Shown here: positions 7,363 to 15,387 of the stretch, in pieces
How positions within the stretch are numbered: position 1 is the stretch's first letter
Layout: the number at the start of each line of letters is the position of its first letter
NCBI RefSeq assembly: GCF_014648895.1
Contig: NZ_BMRZ01000014.1
Span: 124,001-188,000 of the forward strand
Length of the DNA stretch: 64,000 nt
Direction of reading: 5' to 3'
DNA from: Streptomyces tanashiensis
Lineage (GTDB): Bacteria > Actinomycetota > Actinomycetes > Streptomycetales > Streptomycetaceae
Position numbers and translations under genes: made by a program
The notes under the pieces: model-generated
Seen by the model: the letters and a program-made list of their open reading frames with translations, nothing else
What the model was told of the DNA's origin: nothing
The model's database searches: none

Positions 7363-9111
7363 TCAGTGCGCCGGACGTCCCGAGCCGGCGGGCTCGATCG
7401 CTTCCCGCGTCGCGGGCACCCGCGGCGACCCCGTCCCCTCCGGGGAGACGGGAAGCTCCGACGGGGCGGGCGGCTCCGTCGTGTCCCGGGGCTCCGCGGC
7501 CCCGTCCGTGTTCTCCGGGCCCGCGAGCGCCCCCTCGGCCTCCAGTGCGTCGAAGGCATCCTCCGGATCCACCGGACACTCCATGACCTCCGGCAGGCGC
7601 CGGGCCATCAGCGCGCCGACGAGCAGCAGCGCGGCGCTCACGAAGAGCGTGACGTGCAGACCGGTCACGAAGGAGTGCCGGGCGGCCTGGTGCAGGGCGT
7701 CACCGGCCGCACCGCCGAGCTGATCCGCGACCTTGTAGGCCTCGCCGAGCGAGTTCGCCGCGGCCCGGCTCGCCTCCGCCGGCACCCCGGGGACCGAGGC
7801 CAGCCCGGGGGCGTACGCCGCGTTCATCACGCTGCCGAGCAGCGCGATGCCCATGCCCGCGCCGAGCTGGTACGAGGTCTCGCCGATCGCCGCCGCACCG
7901 CCCGCGCTCCGCTGCGGGGCCTCGCTGAGCATCGACTCGTACGCCGAGAAGAGCGTGGTCTGCAGGCCGAAGCCGAGCAGTACGAATCCCGCCGTGAGGA
8001 GCAGCGGCCGGTCGTGCTGCCCCATGAGTGTCAGGAGCAGCACGGCGCCGGCGGTGAGCAGGAAGCCCCAGCCGACCATCCGGCGCGGCCCGATCCTGCG
8101 CAGGGTGTACGAGCCGGTGGCGCCGGCGGCCATGGCGGCGAAGGTCAGCGGGAGGAGCCGGAGCCCGGTCTCCAGGGGGCTGAGGCCGAGGACCAGCTGG
8201 AGGTACTGGACGGCGATGAGCTCCAGGCCGACCAGGGCCAGCATGCCGATGACGATGCAGCCGACCGAGGTGGTGAAGGCGGCCCGGGAGAAGAGCCGCA
8301 TGTCGATCAGCGGGTGCGCGCGCCGCTTCTGCCGCCGGACGAAGAGGACGAGGAGCGCGGCGCCCAGCAGCAGGGGCCCCGCGGTCGGGAGGGCGAGCAG
8401 CGGGTCGCCGGCCCCGGCGCGCTTGACGCCGAGGACGCAGCCGAGCACGCCGCCCGCGGCCATCAGCGCGCCGAGCACGTCCCAGGGGCCGTCGGCGGCG
8501 CCCCGGGACTCGGGGAGGAGGCGGCGGCCGAGGGGGAGGATCAGCGCCATCAGCGGGATGTTGATGAGGAAGACGGAGCCCCACCAGTAGTTCTCGACGA
8601 GGAAGCCGCCGAGCACCGGCCCGGTGGCGGCCCCGATCGCGGCGGTGGCGGTCCAGATGCCGATCGCGGTGGCGCGCTCCCTCCGGTCGGGGAAGACCGT
8701 CCGGAGGATGGAGAGCGTGGCGGGCATGATCATGGCGCCGCCGACACCGAGCAGCGCGCGGGCCCCGATGAGGACCTCGGGCGCGGTGGCGAGCGCGGCG
8801 ACCGCCGAGGCGATGCCGAAGAGCGCGTAGCCGAGGAGGAGGACCCTCCGTCTGCCGACCCGGTCGCCGAGGGTGCCGAAGAGGATCAGCAGCGACGCGC
8901 AGACCAGGGGGTAGGCGTCGACGATCCAGAGCAGCGCGGTGGAGCTGGGGCGCAGGTCCTCGGTGAGCGAGGGGACCGCGACGTGGAGGATGGTCGCGTC
9001 GAGGGCGACCAGGAGAAGACTGACGCAGAGGACGAGGAGGACGACCCAGCGGTTGGCGCCGACGCCGACGGCGCCACGCGATCGCCCTTGGGCCGTGTTC
9101 GTCCGCTGCAT
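7363..9111 (-). CDS. MFS multidrug exporter, EmrB/QacA (DHA2) type
   Basis: A transporter of about 582 residues with some 14 predicted membrane helices. The motif-A loop LGDRVGRRRVLLLGYALFG and the DHA2 motif LGVGGAMIMPATLSILR are present, and WWGSVFLINIPL follows at helix 6. The start is set at the ATG at 9111 (MQRTNTAQGRS), preceded by GGGAGG at 7-8 bases; a 25-residue longer form would lack this site. The C-terminal 60 residues after the last helix are an unusual acidic, Pro/Ala/Glu-rich tail. It is probably proton-driven drug or metabolite efflux; the substrate is unknown. It converges on sepF with a 43-bp gap. Confidence 0.92.
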   Translation of the reverse strand: MQRTNTAQGRSRGAVGVGANRWVVLLVLCVSLLLVALDATILHVAVPSLTEDLRPSSTALLWIVDAYPLVCASLLILFGTLGDRVGRRRVLLLGYALFGIASAVAALATAPEVLIGARALLGVGGAMIMPATLSILRTVFPDRRERATAIGIWTATAAIGAATGPVLGGFLVENYWWGSVFLINIPLMALILPLGRRLLPESRGAADGPWDVLGALMAAGGVLGCVLGVKRAGAGDPLLALPTAGPLLLGAALLVLFVRRQKRRAHPLIDMRLFSRAAFTTSVGCIVIGMLALVGLELIAVQYLQLVLGLSPLETGLRLLPLTFAAMAAGATGSYTLRRIGPRRMVGWGFLLTAGAVLLLTLMGQHDRPLLLTAGFVLLGFGLQTTLFSAYESMLSEAPQRSAGGAAAIGETSYQLGAGMGIALLGSVMNAAYAPGLASVPGVPAEASRAAANSLGEAYKVADQLGGAAGDALHQAARHSFVTGLHVTLFVSAALLLVGALMARRLPEVMECPVDPEDAFDALEAEGALAGPENTDGAAEPRDTTEPPAPSELPVSPEGTGSPRVPATREAIEPAGSGRPAH

Positions 9112-9517
9112 GTACGTACCTCCCAGTGAAGCTCTCGCGCTCGGCGGGCCCCGACCAGGGCGTATGCCCCTGGGGCGGCCCGGCATCGACGGGCGAGTGA
9201 GCCGTCAGCGTACGCGAGTTCAAGCCCCGAGCGCGTGGTGCAGCTCTCACCCCGGTGGGCCTCGCGGTGTGGCGTACGCCACTCGGCGCGGGCCGCGCGT
9301 CGCATGGAATTCCGCACGGACGCCTGTTTGAGGAAATTCCCGCGCATTCAAACACGCTTCCGGAATCGACCCGCGCGGCAATAGGGCTGAAGGTCATCGG
9401 ATTTCCCGACGGACGCCTGGAATAGACCACCGGGTGAGACCCACTCCACATCACATGGTCATCACGAAGGGAGCGGAACGACCGGGTCTGCTTCTCACTC
9501 CCTGTAACGTCGATTGG
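9112..9517. other. Divergent intergenic region between MFS and PAP2 genes
   Basis: About 400 bp separate the divergent MFS exporter and PAP2 phosphatase starts. The stretch 9300-9440 is noticeably less GC-rich than the flanking genes and probably carries promoters for both directions, but I could not assign convincing -10/-35 pairs. No extra gene with normal codon bias was found. A GAAGGGAG motif at 9467-9474 could be a ribosome site for a longer PAP2 form, but no in-frame start lies at the right distance. Confidence 0.35.
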
Positions 9518-10426
9518 GTGCGTACCGACATCTTTGCCCGGCTGGACCGGGAGCCGGAACCGCCGAAGATAGAGGTCCCGCGGATGACCCGCACGCGTCT
9601 CGCCCTCTTCGGCGGGACGTCGGCGTTCTATCTCGCCATCGTCGTGGCCGTCCTGCTGTCGACGTGGCTGGTGACCCTCGACTGGAAGATCATGCTCTTC
9701 CGGCCGTACCAGCAGTGGCCCGAGATCCACGGCTTCCTCGACTACTACGTCGTCCTGGGCCAGCGCGGTCCCACGGCCGTCATGGTGGCCGCCTGGCTGG
9801 GCTGGCGCTCCTGGCGCCAGCACACCCTGCGCCCCCTGCTGTGCCTCGGCGCCGCCCTTCTGCTGCTCAACGTCTCGGTGGGCGCGGTCAAGCTCGGGCT
9901 CGGCCGCCTCGGACCTCACTACGCGACCCAGGTCGGCTCCGCGGAGCTCTTCGCGGGCGGCGACATATTTCCCTCGGGGCACACCGCCAACGCGGTCGTG
10001 ACCTGGGGCATCCTCGCCTATCTGGCGACCACCCCGAGGGCCCGGCGCTATCTGTCGGCCCTCTCCGCGGTGGTCGCGCTCGGCGTCGGTCTCACCACCG
10101 TCTACCTCGGCACGCACTGGCTGAGCGACGTCCTGCTCGGCTGGGCCGCCGGCCTCCTCGTCCTGCTCGCGCTGCCCTGGTGCGAGCCGGTCATCGCCGT
10201 GGCGGAGGCCTGGATCCTCGCCGCGCGCGACCGGATGCGGGAGCGGCTGCGCGAGCGTCGCCGTCTGGTGCCCTCGCTGCCCGTGGCCTCCGGCGGCCCG
10301 CGCCCCGGGTTCTTCCCGCCGCGCCCGCCCGTGCCCGAGGAGCCCGCCCGGGAGCCCGTGGGGGTGGCCGGCGGCCGGCGCGCCCCGGTGGGCGGCGGTC
10401 GCGGCGCCCCGGTGACCCGCGGCTGA
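9518..10426 (+). CDS. PAP2-superfamily membrane phosphatase
   Basis: About 302 residues from the GTG at 9518 (VRTDIFARLDREPEPP...); in-frame ATGs at 9434 and 9455 are possible alternatives, as the ribosome site is weak for each. Five or six membrane helices carry the PAP2 phosphatase motifs. Motif 1 is degenerate (KLGLGRLGPH), motif 2 is intact (FPSGHTANAV) and motif 3 is intact (TTVYLGTHWLSDVLLG). Such proteins dephosphorylate lipid or isoprenyl phosphates on the outer face of the membrane. A basic, Pro/Gly-rich tail of about 60 residues follows the last helix. The gene ends before a strong bidirectional hairpin at 10463-10493. Confidence 0.88.
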   Translation: MRTDIFARLDREPEPPKIEVPRMTRTRLALFGGTSAFYLAIVVAVLLSTWLVTLDWKIMLFRPYQQWPEIHGFLDYYVVLGQRGPTAVMVAAWLGWRSWRQHTLRPLLCLGAALLLLNVSVGAVKLGLGRLGPHYATQVGSAELFAGGDIFPSGHTANAVVTWGILAYLATTPRARRYLSALSAVVALGVGLTTVYLGTHWLSDVLLGWAAGLLVLLALPWCEPVIAVAEAWILAARDRMRERLRERRRLVPSLPVASGGPRPGFFPPRPPVPEEPAREPVGVAGGRRAPVGGGRGAPVTRG

Positions 10427-10462
10427 TCCGCACCCCTCCGCCGCGCTTCTCCGCGTACGGGA

Positions 10463-10493
10463 AAGGGCCCCGGCCACATCGGCCGGGGCCCTT
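10463..10493. terminator. Bidirectional hairpin terminator
   Basis: A perfect 13-bp stem (AAGGGCCCCGGCC at 10463-10475; its complement at 10481-10493) with a 5-base loop lies between the convergent PAP2 and I78-inhibitor genes. There is no U-tract, as is usual in Streptomyces. Confidence 0.8.
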
Positions 10494-10516
10494 CCGCGTG
10501 CGGTCCCGCCCGCGCC

Positions 10517-10741
10517 TCAGCCGAGCCAGCAGCGGGTGACGGCGCCGTCCTCGACCTCGAAGTTGATGCGCCCCGACAGGTACTCCATGGTGATGATCGA
10601 GCCGGGCGGCAGGGAGCGGACGACGCTCCAGCCACGGGCCCTGGCGAGCCGCTCGGCCCCCCCGGCGTCGAGGCCCACATAGGACTCGGGAGCGTCGCGG
10701 GGCGGTTCGGGAGTGCGCGAAGTGGGTGACATGAACACCAC
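10517..10741 (-). CDS. Small I78-family peptidase-inhibitor-like protein
   Basis: A 74-residue protein resembling the potato/serine protease inhibitor I78 fold: a helix with ARARGWSVVRSLPPGSIITMEYLSGRINFEVEDGAVTRCWLG at the C-terminus, including the G-x-I-T-x-E/D-Y...R-I-N/D pattern. The GTG at 10741 follows AAGGGA by 5-6 bases; the ATG at 10732 is a possible alternative. No signal peptide is evident, so a cytoplasmic role or regulation of an intracellular protease is possible. It is divergent from ctaD by 300 bp. Confidence 0.75.
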   Translation of the reverse strand: MVFMSPTSRTPEPPRDAPESYVGLDAGGAERLARARGWSVVRSLPPGSIITMEYLSGRINFEVEDGAVTRCWLG

Positions 10742-11041
10742 GTTAGTCCCTTGGCGGTCACGCTTGTGTCACAAGTTCTCGACATAAGTTCGACCGGCCC
10801 GGCATCGGCCGCAGGGCGGGTTTCCGGCCGTTTCTCCAGTAATTCCGAGCGGCCGCCATCAGTTCGCACGAAGGGCGCGGAAGCGCAGGTAAGGCACCGT
10901 CAATTCACCCCGTCCCGCCCGCCCGTCCCGAATTGTCGCGGCGACGCGCACGCGAGGCGCACACTCTTCCCTTACACAATGCTTACGCTGGCCGAACGCC
11001 CGGAGACGCGGAGCCGGGACGACGGCGAGCCGGAGGCAGCG
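10742..11041. other. Upstream region of ctaD
   Basis: 300 bp between the divergent I78 gene and ctaD. The in-frame opening of ctaD extends back through it, including an ATG at 10979. A GGAGG site lies just before the ATG at 11042, so the upstream part is regarded as untranslated. Promoters for both genes must lie here; I could not assign them with confidence. Confidence 0.35.
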
Positions 11042-12754
11042 ATGGGCAACGGGACAGTGACCGCGACCACCGAATCGGCCCGGGAACGGCACGGACGCAT
11101 CCTGATCGACTGGCTCACCACGACCGACCACAAGAAGATCGGCCACCTCTATCTGGCCACTTCCTTCGTCTTCTTCCTGCTCGCCGGGCTCTTGGCGATG
11201 GTGATGCGGGCCGAGCTGGCCCGGCCGGGGCTGCAGCTCGTCTCGAACCAGGAGTTCAACCAGGCCTTCACCCTGCACGGCACGATCATGCTGCTGCTCT
11301 TCGCCACGCCCACCTTCGCCGGCTTCGCGAACGAACTGGTGCCGCTGCAGATCGGCTCCCCCGACGTCGCCTTCCCGCGGCTGAACATGTTCTCGTACTG
11401 GCTGTTCCTCCTCGGCGGCCTGATGGTGCTCGGCTCCTTCTTCACACCGACCGGACCCGCCGCCTTCGGCTGGACCGCCTACGCCCCGCTCAACAGCCTG
11501 GAGCGGTCACCGGGCGTCGGCGTCGACCTGTGGATCATGGGACTCGCGCTCTCCGGCTTCGGCACGATCCTCACCTCGGTGAACTTCCTCGCCACCATCG
11601 TCGGCATGCGGGCGCCCGGCATGACCATGTTCCGGATGCCGATCTTCACCTGGAACGTCCTCTTCACCGCGATCCTGGTGCTCGCCGCCTTCCCCGTCCT
11701 CGCGGCGGCGCTGCTCGTCCTGGAGGCCGACCGGCGCCTCGGCTCCGTGGTCTTCCAGCCCGAGAACGGCGGGGCGCTGCTCTGGCAGCACCTCTTCTGG
11801 TTCTTCGGCCACCCCGAGGTCTACATCATCGCGCTGCCGTTCTTCGGGATCATCAGCGAGATCATCCCCGTCTTCGCCCGCAAGCCGATCTTCGGCTACG
11901 CGACCCTGGTCGGCGCCACCATGGCGATCACCGGCCTCTCGGTGGTGGTCTGGGCCCACCACATGTTCGCGACGGGCGCGGTGCTCCTGCCGTTCTTCTC
12001 GATGCTCTCGTTCCTCATCGCCGTGCCCACCGGGGTGAAGTTCTTCAACTGGACCGGGACGATGCTGCGCGGCTCGCTCTCCTTCGAGACCCCGATGCTC
12101 TGGTCCGTCGGCTTCCTCGTGTCCTTCCTCCTCGGCGGGCTCACCGGCGTCATCCTCGCCTCGCCGCCGATGGACTTCCAGGTCACCGACTCGTACTTCG
12201 TGGTCGCCCACTTCCACTACACGGTCTTCGGCACGGTCGTCTTCGCGACCTTCGCGGGCTTCTCGTTCTGGTGGCCCAAGTTCACCGGCCGGATGCTCGA
12301 CGAACGGCTCGGGAAGATCCACTTCTGGACCCTCTTCACCGGCTTCCACCTCACCTTCCTGGTGCAGCACTGGCTCGGCGCAGAGGGCATGCCCCGGCGG
12401 TACGCCGACTACCTCCAGGCCGACGGCTTCACCACGCTCAACACCGTGTCCACCATCGGCGCCTTCCTGCTCGGGATCTCCACGCTGCCGTTCCTCTACA
12501 ACGTCTGGCGGACCTGGCGCCACGGGGAGAAGGTCGAGGTCGACGACCCCTGGGGCTTCGGGCGCTCCCTGGAGTGGGCCACCTCCTGCCCGCCGCCCCG
12601 GCACAACTTCGAGTCCGTCCCCCGGATCCGCTCCGAGGCCCCCGCCTTCGACCTCCACCACCCGGAGTTCGCCGCCTACGAGCGGATGCGGGTCACCGCC
12701 CCGCCTCCGGACCGCCGTCCGTCCGGTCGAGGGCACGGGACAACCGGTCCCTGA
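11042..12754 (+). CDS. ctaD: Cytochrome c oxidase subunit I
   Basis: The 570-residue catalytic subunit of the aa3-type terminal oxidase, with 12 membrane helices. It reduces oxygen to water and pumps protons. The metal ligands are visible: the heme a histidine in TLHGTIMLLLF, the CuB histidine and cross-linked tyrosine in FFGHPEVYI, the CuB pair in VWAHHMFATG, and the heme a/a3 histidines in VVAHFHYTVFG. ATG 11042 is chosen for its GGAGG site. Subunits II, III and IV are not nearby, so this is an extra, orphan copy that must use subunits from elsewhere. Its last 62 bp overlap the convergent WYL regulator gene. Confidence 0.96.
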   Translation: MGNGTVTATTESARERHGRILIDWLTTTDHKKIGHLYLATSFVFFLLAGLLAMVMRAELARPGLQLVSNQEFNQAFTLHGTIMLLLFATPTFAGFANELVPLQIGSPDVAFPRLNMFSYWLFLLGGLMVLGSFFTPTGPAAFGWTAYAPLNSLERSPGVGVDLWIMGLALSGFGTILTSVNFLATIVGMRAPGMTMFRMPIFTWNVLFTAILVLAAFPVLAAALLVLEADRRLGSVVFQPENGGALLWQHLFWFFGHPEVYIIALPFFGIISEIIPVFARKPIFGYATLVGATMAITGLSVVVWAHHMFATGAVLLPFFSMLSFLIAVPTGVKFFNWTGTMLRGSLSFETPMLWSVGFLVSFLLGGLTGVILASPPMDFQVTDSYFVVAHFHYTVFGTVVFATFAGFSFWWPKFTGRMLDERLGKIHFWTLFTGFHLTFLVQHWLGAEGMPRRYADYLQADGFTTLNTVSTIGAFLLGISTLPFLYNVWRTWRHGEKVEVDDPWGFGRSLEWATSCPPPRHNFESVPRIRSEAPAFDLHHPEFAAYERMRVTAPPPDRRPSGRGHGTTGP

Positions 12755-13679
12755 GCGTCCGCACCGCCTCCACGAGCTCCGGCGGCTCGACCACCTCGAA
12801 GTCGAAGCCCATGAACATCACGTGGAACACCATGAAGTCGAGGCTGCGCGCCCCGGTCCGCAGCAGACAGGCGCCCTCGCCCTCCGCCGTCAGCACGCCG
12901 TCCAGCGGGCCGACGACGGCGGCCGCCTCGGCCAGCGGGACGAAGAGCCGGACCGTCGCCTCCTGCGCGTAGGCCGTGCCGGACACGCCCTTCGCCACGT
13001 AGGCGGCCAGGTCCTCGGCGGGCGGCTCGCGGGGCGGGAAGCGGGGGCCGTGCGGCGGGGTCGGCTCGATCCGGTCCACCCGGAACGTACGCCAGTCGCC
13101 CCGGTCCACGTCCCAGGCGACCAGGTACCAGCGCCGCTCCGTGCAGACCAGACGATGCGGCTCGACGGTCCTGCGGGTGGCCGTGCCGCCGTGGTCGCGG
13201 TAGGCGAAGCGGAGCCGCTCGCTGTCCCGGCAGGCGTTGGCCAGCTCGGTGAGGACCGCCGGGTCGACCCGGTCCCTGGGGGTACGCAGCAGGGGCACCG
13301 TGAACGCGTTGAGCGCCCCGATCCGGCGCCGGAGCCGGCCCGGCAGGACCTGCTCCAGCTTCGCCAGGGCGCGGACGGAGCTCTCGCCGATGCCCTCGAC
13401 GCCCTGGCCTGCGGCGGACCGCAGCCCGACCGCGACCGCGACGGCCTCCTCGTCGTCGAGGAGCAGCGGCGGCAGCTCGGCGCCGGCCCCGAGCTGGTAC
13501 CCGCCGCCCGTGCCGGGACTGGCGTGCACGGGATACCCGAGCTCCCGCAGCCGGTCGACGTCCCGGCGCACGGTGCGCGCGGTCACGCCGAGCCGCTGGG
13601 CGAGATCGGCACCGGACCACTCGCGGTGAGCCTGAAGCAACGAAAGCAGCCGCAACAATCGAGCGGAGGTCTCCAACAT
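12693..13679 (-). CDS. HTH/WYL-domain transcriptional regulator
   Basis: A 328-residue DeoR/YafY-type regulator. An N-terminal winged helix (residues 1-55: MLETSARLLRLLSLLQ, then DLAQRLGVTARTVRRDVDRLRELG) precedes a WYL ligand-binding domain (about 135-215, with RRWYLVAWDVDRGDWRTFRVDRI) and the C-terminal WCX extension. The start is ATG 13679; ATG 13700 has an equally plausible ribosome site and would add seven residues. These regulators often sense nucleic-acid or nucleotide ligands; the target is unknown. The 3' end overlaps ctaD head-on by 62 bp. The 5' side abuts the long palindromic element at 13729-14014. Confidence 0.92.
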   Translation of the reverse strand: MLETSARLLRLLSLLQAHREWSGADLAQRLGVTARTVRRDVDRLRELGYPVHASPGTGGGYQLGAGAELPPLLLDDEEAVAVAVGLRSAAGQGVEGIGESSVRALAKLEQVLPGRLRRRIGALNAFTVPLLRTPRDRVDPAVLTELANACRDSERLRFAYRDHGGTATRRTVEPHRLVCTERRWYLVAWDVDRGDWRTFRVDRIEPTPPHGPRFPPREPPAEDLAAYVAKGVSGTAYAQEATVRLFVPLAEAAAVVGPLDGVLTAEGEGACLLRTGARSLDFMVFHVMFMGFDFEVVEPPELVEAVRTLRDRLSRALDRTDGGPEAGR

Positions 13680-13728
13680 GCCCCGAGTCTCCCAGCCCAT
13701 GCGGACACCCTCGGTCCGCAAGCCCCCG

Positions 13729-14014
13729 CCGTTGTGGGCGGCGCCCCGCCCGTTGTGGGCATGCGTTCCTCCCCCAGACTTCGTCCGGGAGGTGCCCCCA
13801 GGGCGGAACGGGTGGGCACAACGGACGGCGCCCTTGCCGGCGCCAGAGGTTCTCGCGCTCGAACCCGCACCCCCGTGCACCGGCGCTGGTGGTGCGGGTC
13901 CAGGCGCGGAACGCGGAGGCGCCGCTGGAGGGCGCCGTCCCGTGTGCCCACCTGTCCCTCCCCCAAGGACTTCGTCCAGGGGGGACCCCCATGCGGAACG
14001 CCTGCCCACACCGG
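13729..14014. repeat. Long imperfect palindromic element, copy A
   Basis: A non-coding element of about 286 bp between the stop of the glycosyltransferase (14029) and the start of the WYL regulator. The outer ends are CCGTTGTGGGC (13729-13739) and GCCCACACCGG (14004-14014); inner arms pair through GGTGGGCACAACGGACGGCG and its complement. The 49 bases at 13801-13849 match 50 bases of copy B (52994-53043, reverse complement) with a single one-base gap. Each outer arm also carries a nested hairpin with a central CTTCGTCC (about 13769-13799 and 13957-13991). It is probably a dispersed, non-autonomous Streptomyces repeat. Confidence 0.85.
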
Positions 14015-14028
14015 GGGGGGCCGGTCCG

Positions 14029-15303
14029 TCAGCGGAGGCGGCGGATCAGGCGGCCCGCTCTCGCCTTCTGGGCGTACACCGCGTCGACCAGACGCCCCAC
14101 CCCCCGGTGCACCCGAACCCGCCCGCCCGAGTGCGTCCGCCGAGAAGCGCCCCCCGCGACGAGCTCCGCCCACAGCGCCTCGTGCCGCGCCGCGACCCGC
14201 ACCGGATCGAACCGCTCGGACGCGGTCAGCGCGGCCCGCCCCGTCTTGGCCCGCAGTTCGTCGTCCTCGACGAGCTCCCGCAGCGCTCCCGCGACCGCGG
14301 CCACGTCGTCGACCGGTACGAGCCGCCCGTCGACGCCGTCCTCGATGATCTCGCGCGGCCCGTGCGGGCAGTCCGTGGAGACCACCGGCAGTCCGCACCG
14401 CATGGCCTCGACGATCGTCATGCCGAAGGACTCCCGCTGGGAGGTCACCGCGGCGATCGAGCCCTTGGCCCACTCCGGTTCCATCGGGGTGACGGTGCCC
14501 ATGAGGAAGACCTGCCCGTCGAGGCCGAGGTCCTTGATCTGCCGGGCCAGCGGGCCCTTGAGGTCCTGGACGGCGTCGCCGGAGCCGTAGATCCTCAGCT
14601 TCCAGTCGGGATGGTCCGCGGCCACGGACGCGAAGGCGTCGATCAGCACGTCGTACCGCTTGACCCGGGTCAGCCGGCCCGCCGCGACGACCGTTCTCGC
14701 CGCGGGGTCGGCGGGCCCCACGGAGGGCGCGGGCACGCTGTTGGGCACGGCCTCGATCCGTACGCCGGGCAGGCCGAGCTTCCGGTAGGCGCGGGCGTCG
14801 GCCTCGGTGACCGTGGTGACCGCGTCGAGGAGCGCGTACTCGTGCGCGATGTCCCGGCGCAGCCGGTAGCTGTGGCCGTCCAGTATCAGGTGCTCCTGGC
14901 CGACGAGGACCGGCCCCCGCCGGGCCTGCCGGGCGAGTTGCACGTTGAGCCCGGGGCGGGTGGCGACGACGACGTCGGCCTCCACCCCGCGCAGGTGCTC
15001 CCCGATCCGCGCGTCGGTGAGCGCGCTGTACTGCTTCCAGCGGCCGTCGCCGCGCGGGAAGACCTCGGCGGGACGGTGGAAGTCGGGGTGGTCGCCGTCG
15101 TATCCGGGGCTGTCCCGGCGCAGGTCGACGAGGTGACGCAGGGTCACCCCCGAGGGCAGTCCGAGGATCGGGCGGTCGCGGTGGCGGAACACCGAGACGA
15201 TCTCGACCTCGTGGCGTTCCGCCAGTTCCTCGGCGAGGGTGAACGTGGTCCGGATCGTCCCGCCGTAGTGGTAGCCGTTGTGGAGCAGAAAGGAGATACG
15301 CAT
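14029..15303 (-). CDS. GT4-family glycosyltransferase
   Basis: A 424-residue retaining glycosyltransferase with a GT-B fold. The N-terminal domain starts MRISFLLHNGYHYGGTIRTT, which is typical of the family. The donor-binding C-terminal domain has VVAAGRLTRVKRYDVLIDAF and the E-x7-E motif in QRESFGMTIVEAMRCGLPVV (about residues 308-327). The last 35 residues are basic. It probably transfers a nucleotide-activated sugar to a cell-surface or secondary-metabolite acceptor; neither is identifiable here. The gene is isolated, 84 bp after the binding-protein gene, and its 3' end is immediately followed by palindromic element A. Confidence 0.9.
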   Translation of the reverse strand: MRISFLLHNGYHYGGTIRTTFTLAEELAERHEVEIVSVFRHRDRPILGLPSGVTLRHLVDLRRDSPGYDGDHPDFHRPAEVFPRGDGRWKQYSALTDARIGEHLRGVEADVVVATRPGLNVQLARQARRGPVLVGQEHLILDGHSYRLRRDIAHEYALLDAVTTVTEADARAYRKLGLPGVRIEAVPNSVPAPSVGPADPAARTVVAAGRLTRVKRYDVLIDAFASVAADHPDWKLRIYGSGDAVQDLKGPLARQIKDLGLDGQVFLMGTVTPMEPEWAKGSIAAVTSQRESFGMTIVEAMRCGLPVVSTDCPHGPREIIEDGVDGRLVPVDDVAAVAGALRELVEDDELRAKTGRAALTASERFDPVRVAARHEALWAELVAGGASRRTHSGGRVRVHRGVGRLVDAVYAQKARAGRLIRRLR

Positions 15304-15329
15304 CGCGCTGCCGGTTCCCCCCGGTCAGT

Positions 15330-15353
15330 CATTCATTCATTCGGTCGGTCGGT
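15330..15353. repeat. Adjoining tetranucleotide repeats
   Basis: Three ATTC units (15330-15342, starting one base in) run directly into three GGTC/GGT units (15343-15353) just upstream of the glycosyltransferase start. They are simple sequence repeats in the leader that could vary in length. Confidence 0.6.
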
Positions 15354-15387
15354 GCCCGACTGTACTGCCGGTGCGGGGGGGCGCCGT

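Noticed and set aside
12801..13700. An open plus-strand frame over the WYL regulator
   Set aside because: Antisense to a regulator with clear HTH and WYL motifs.
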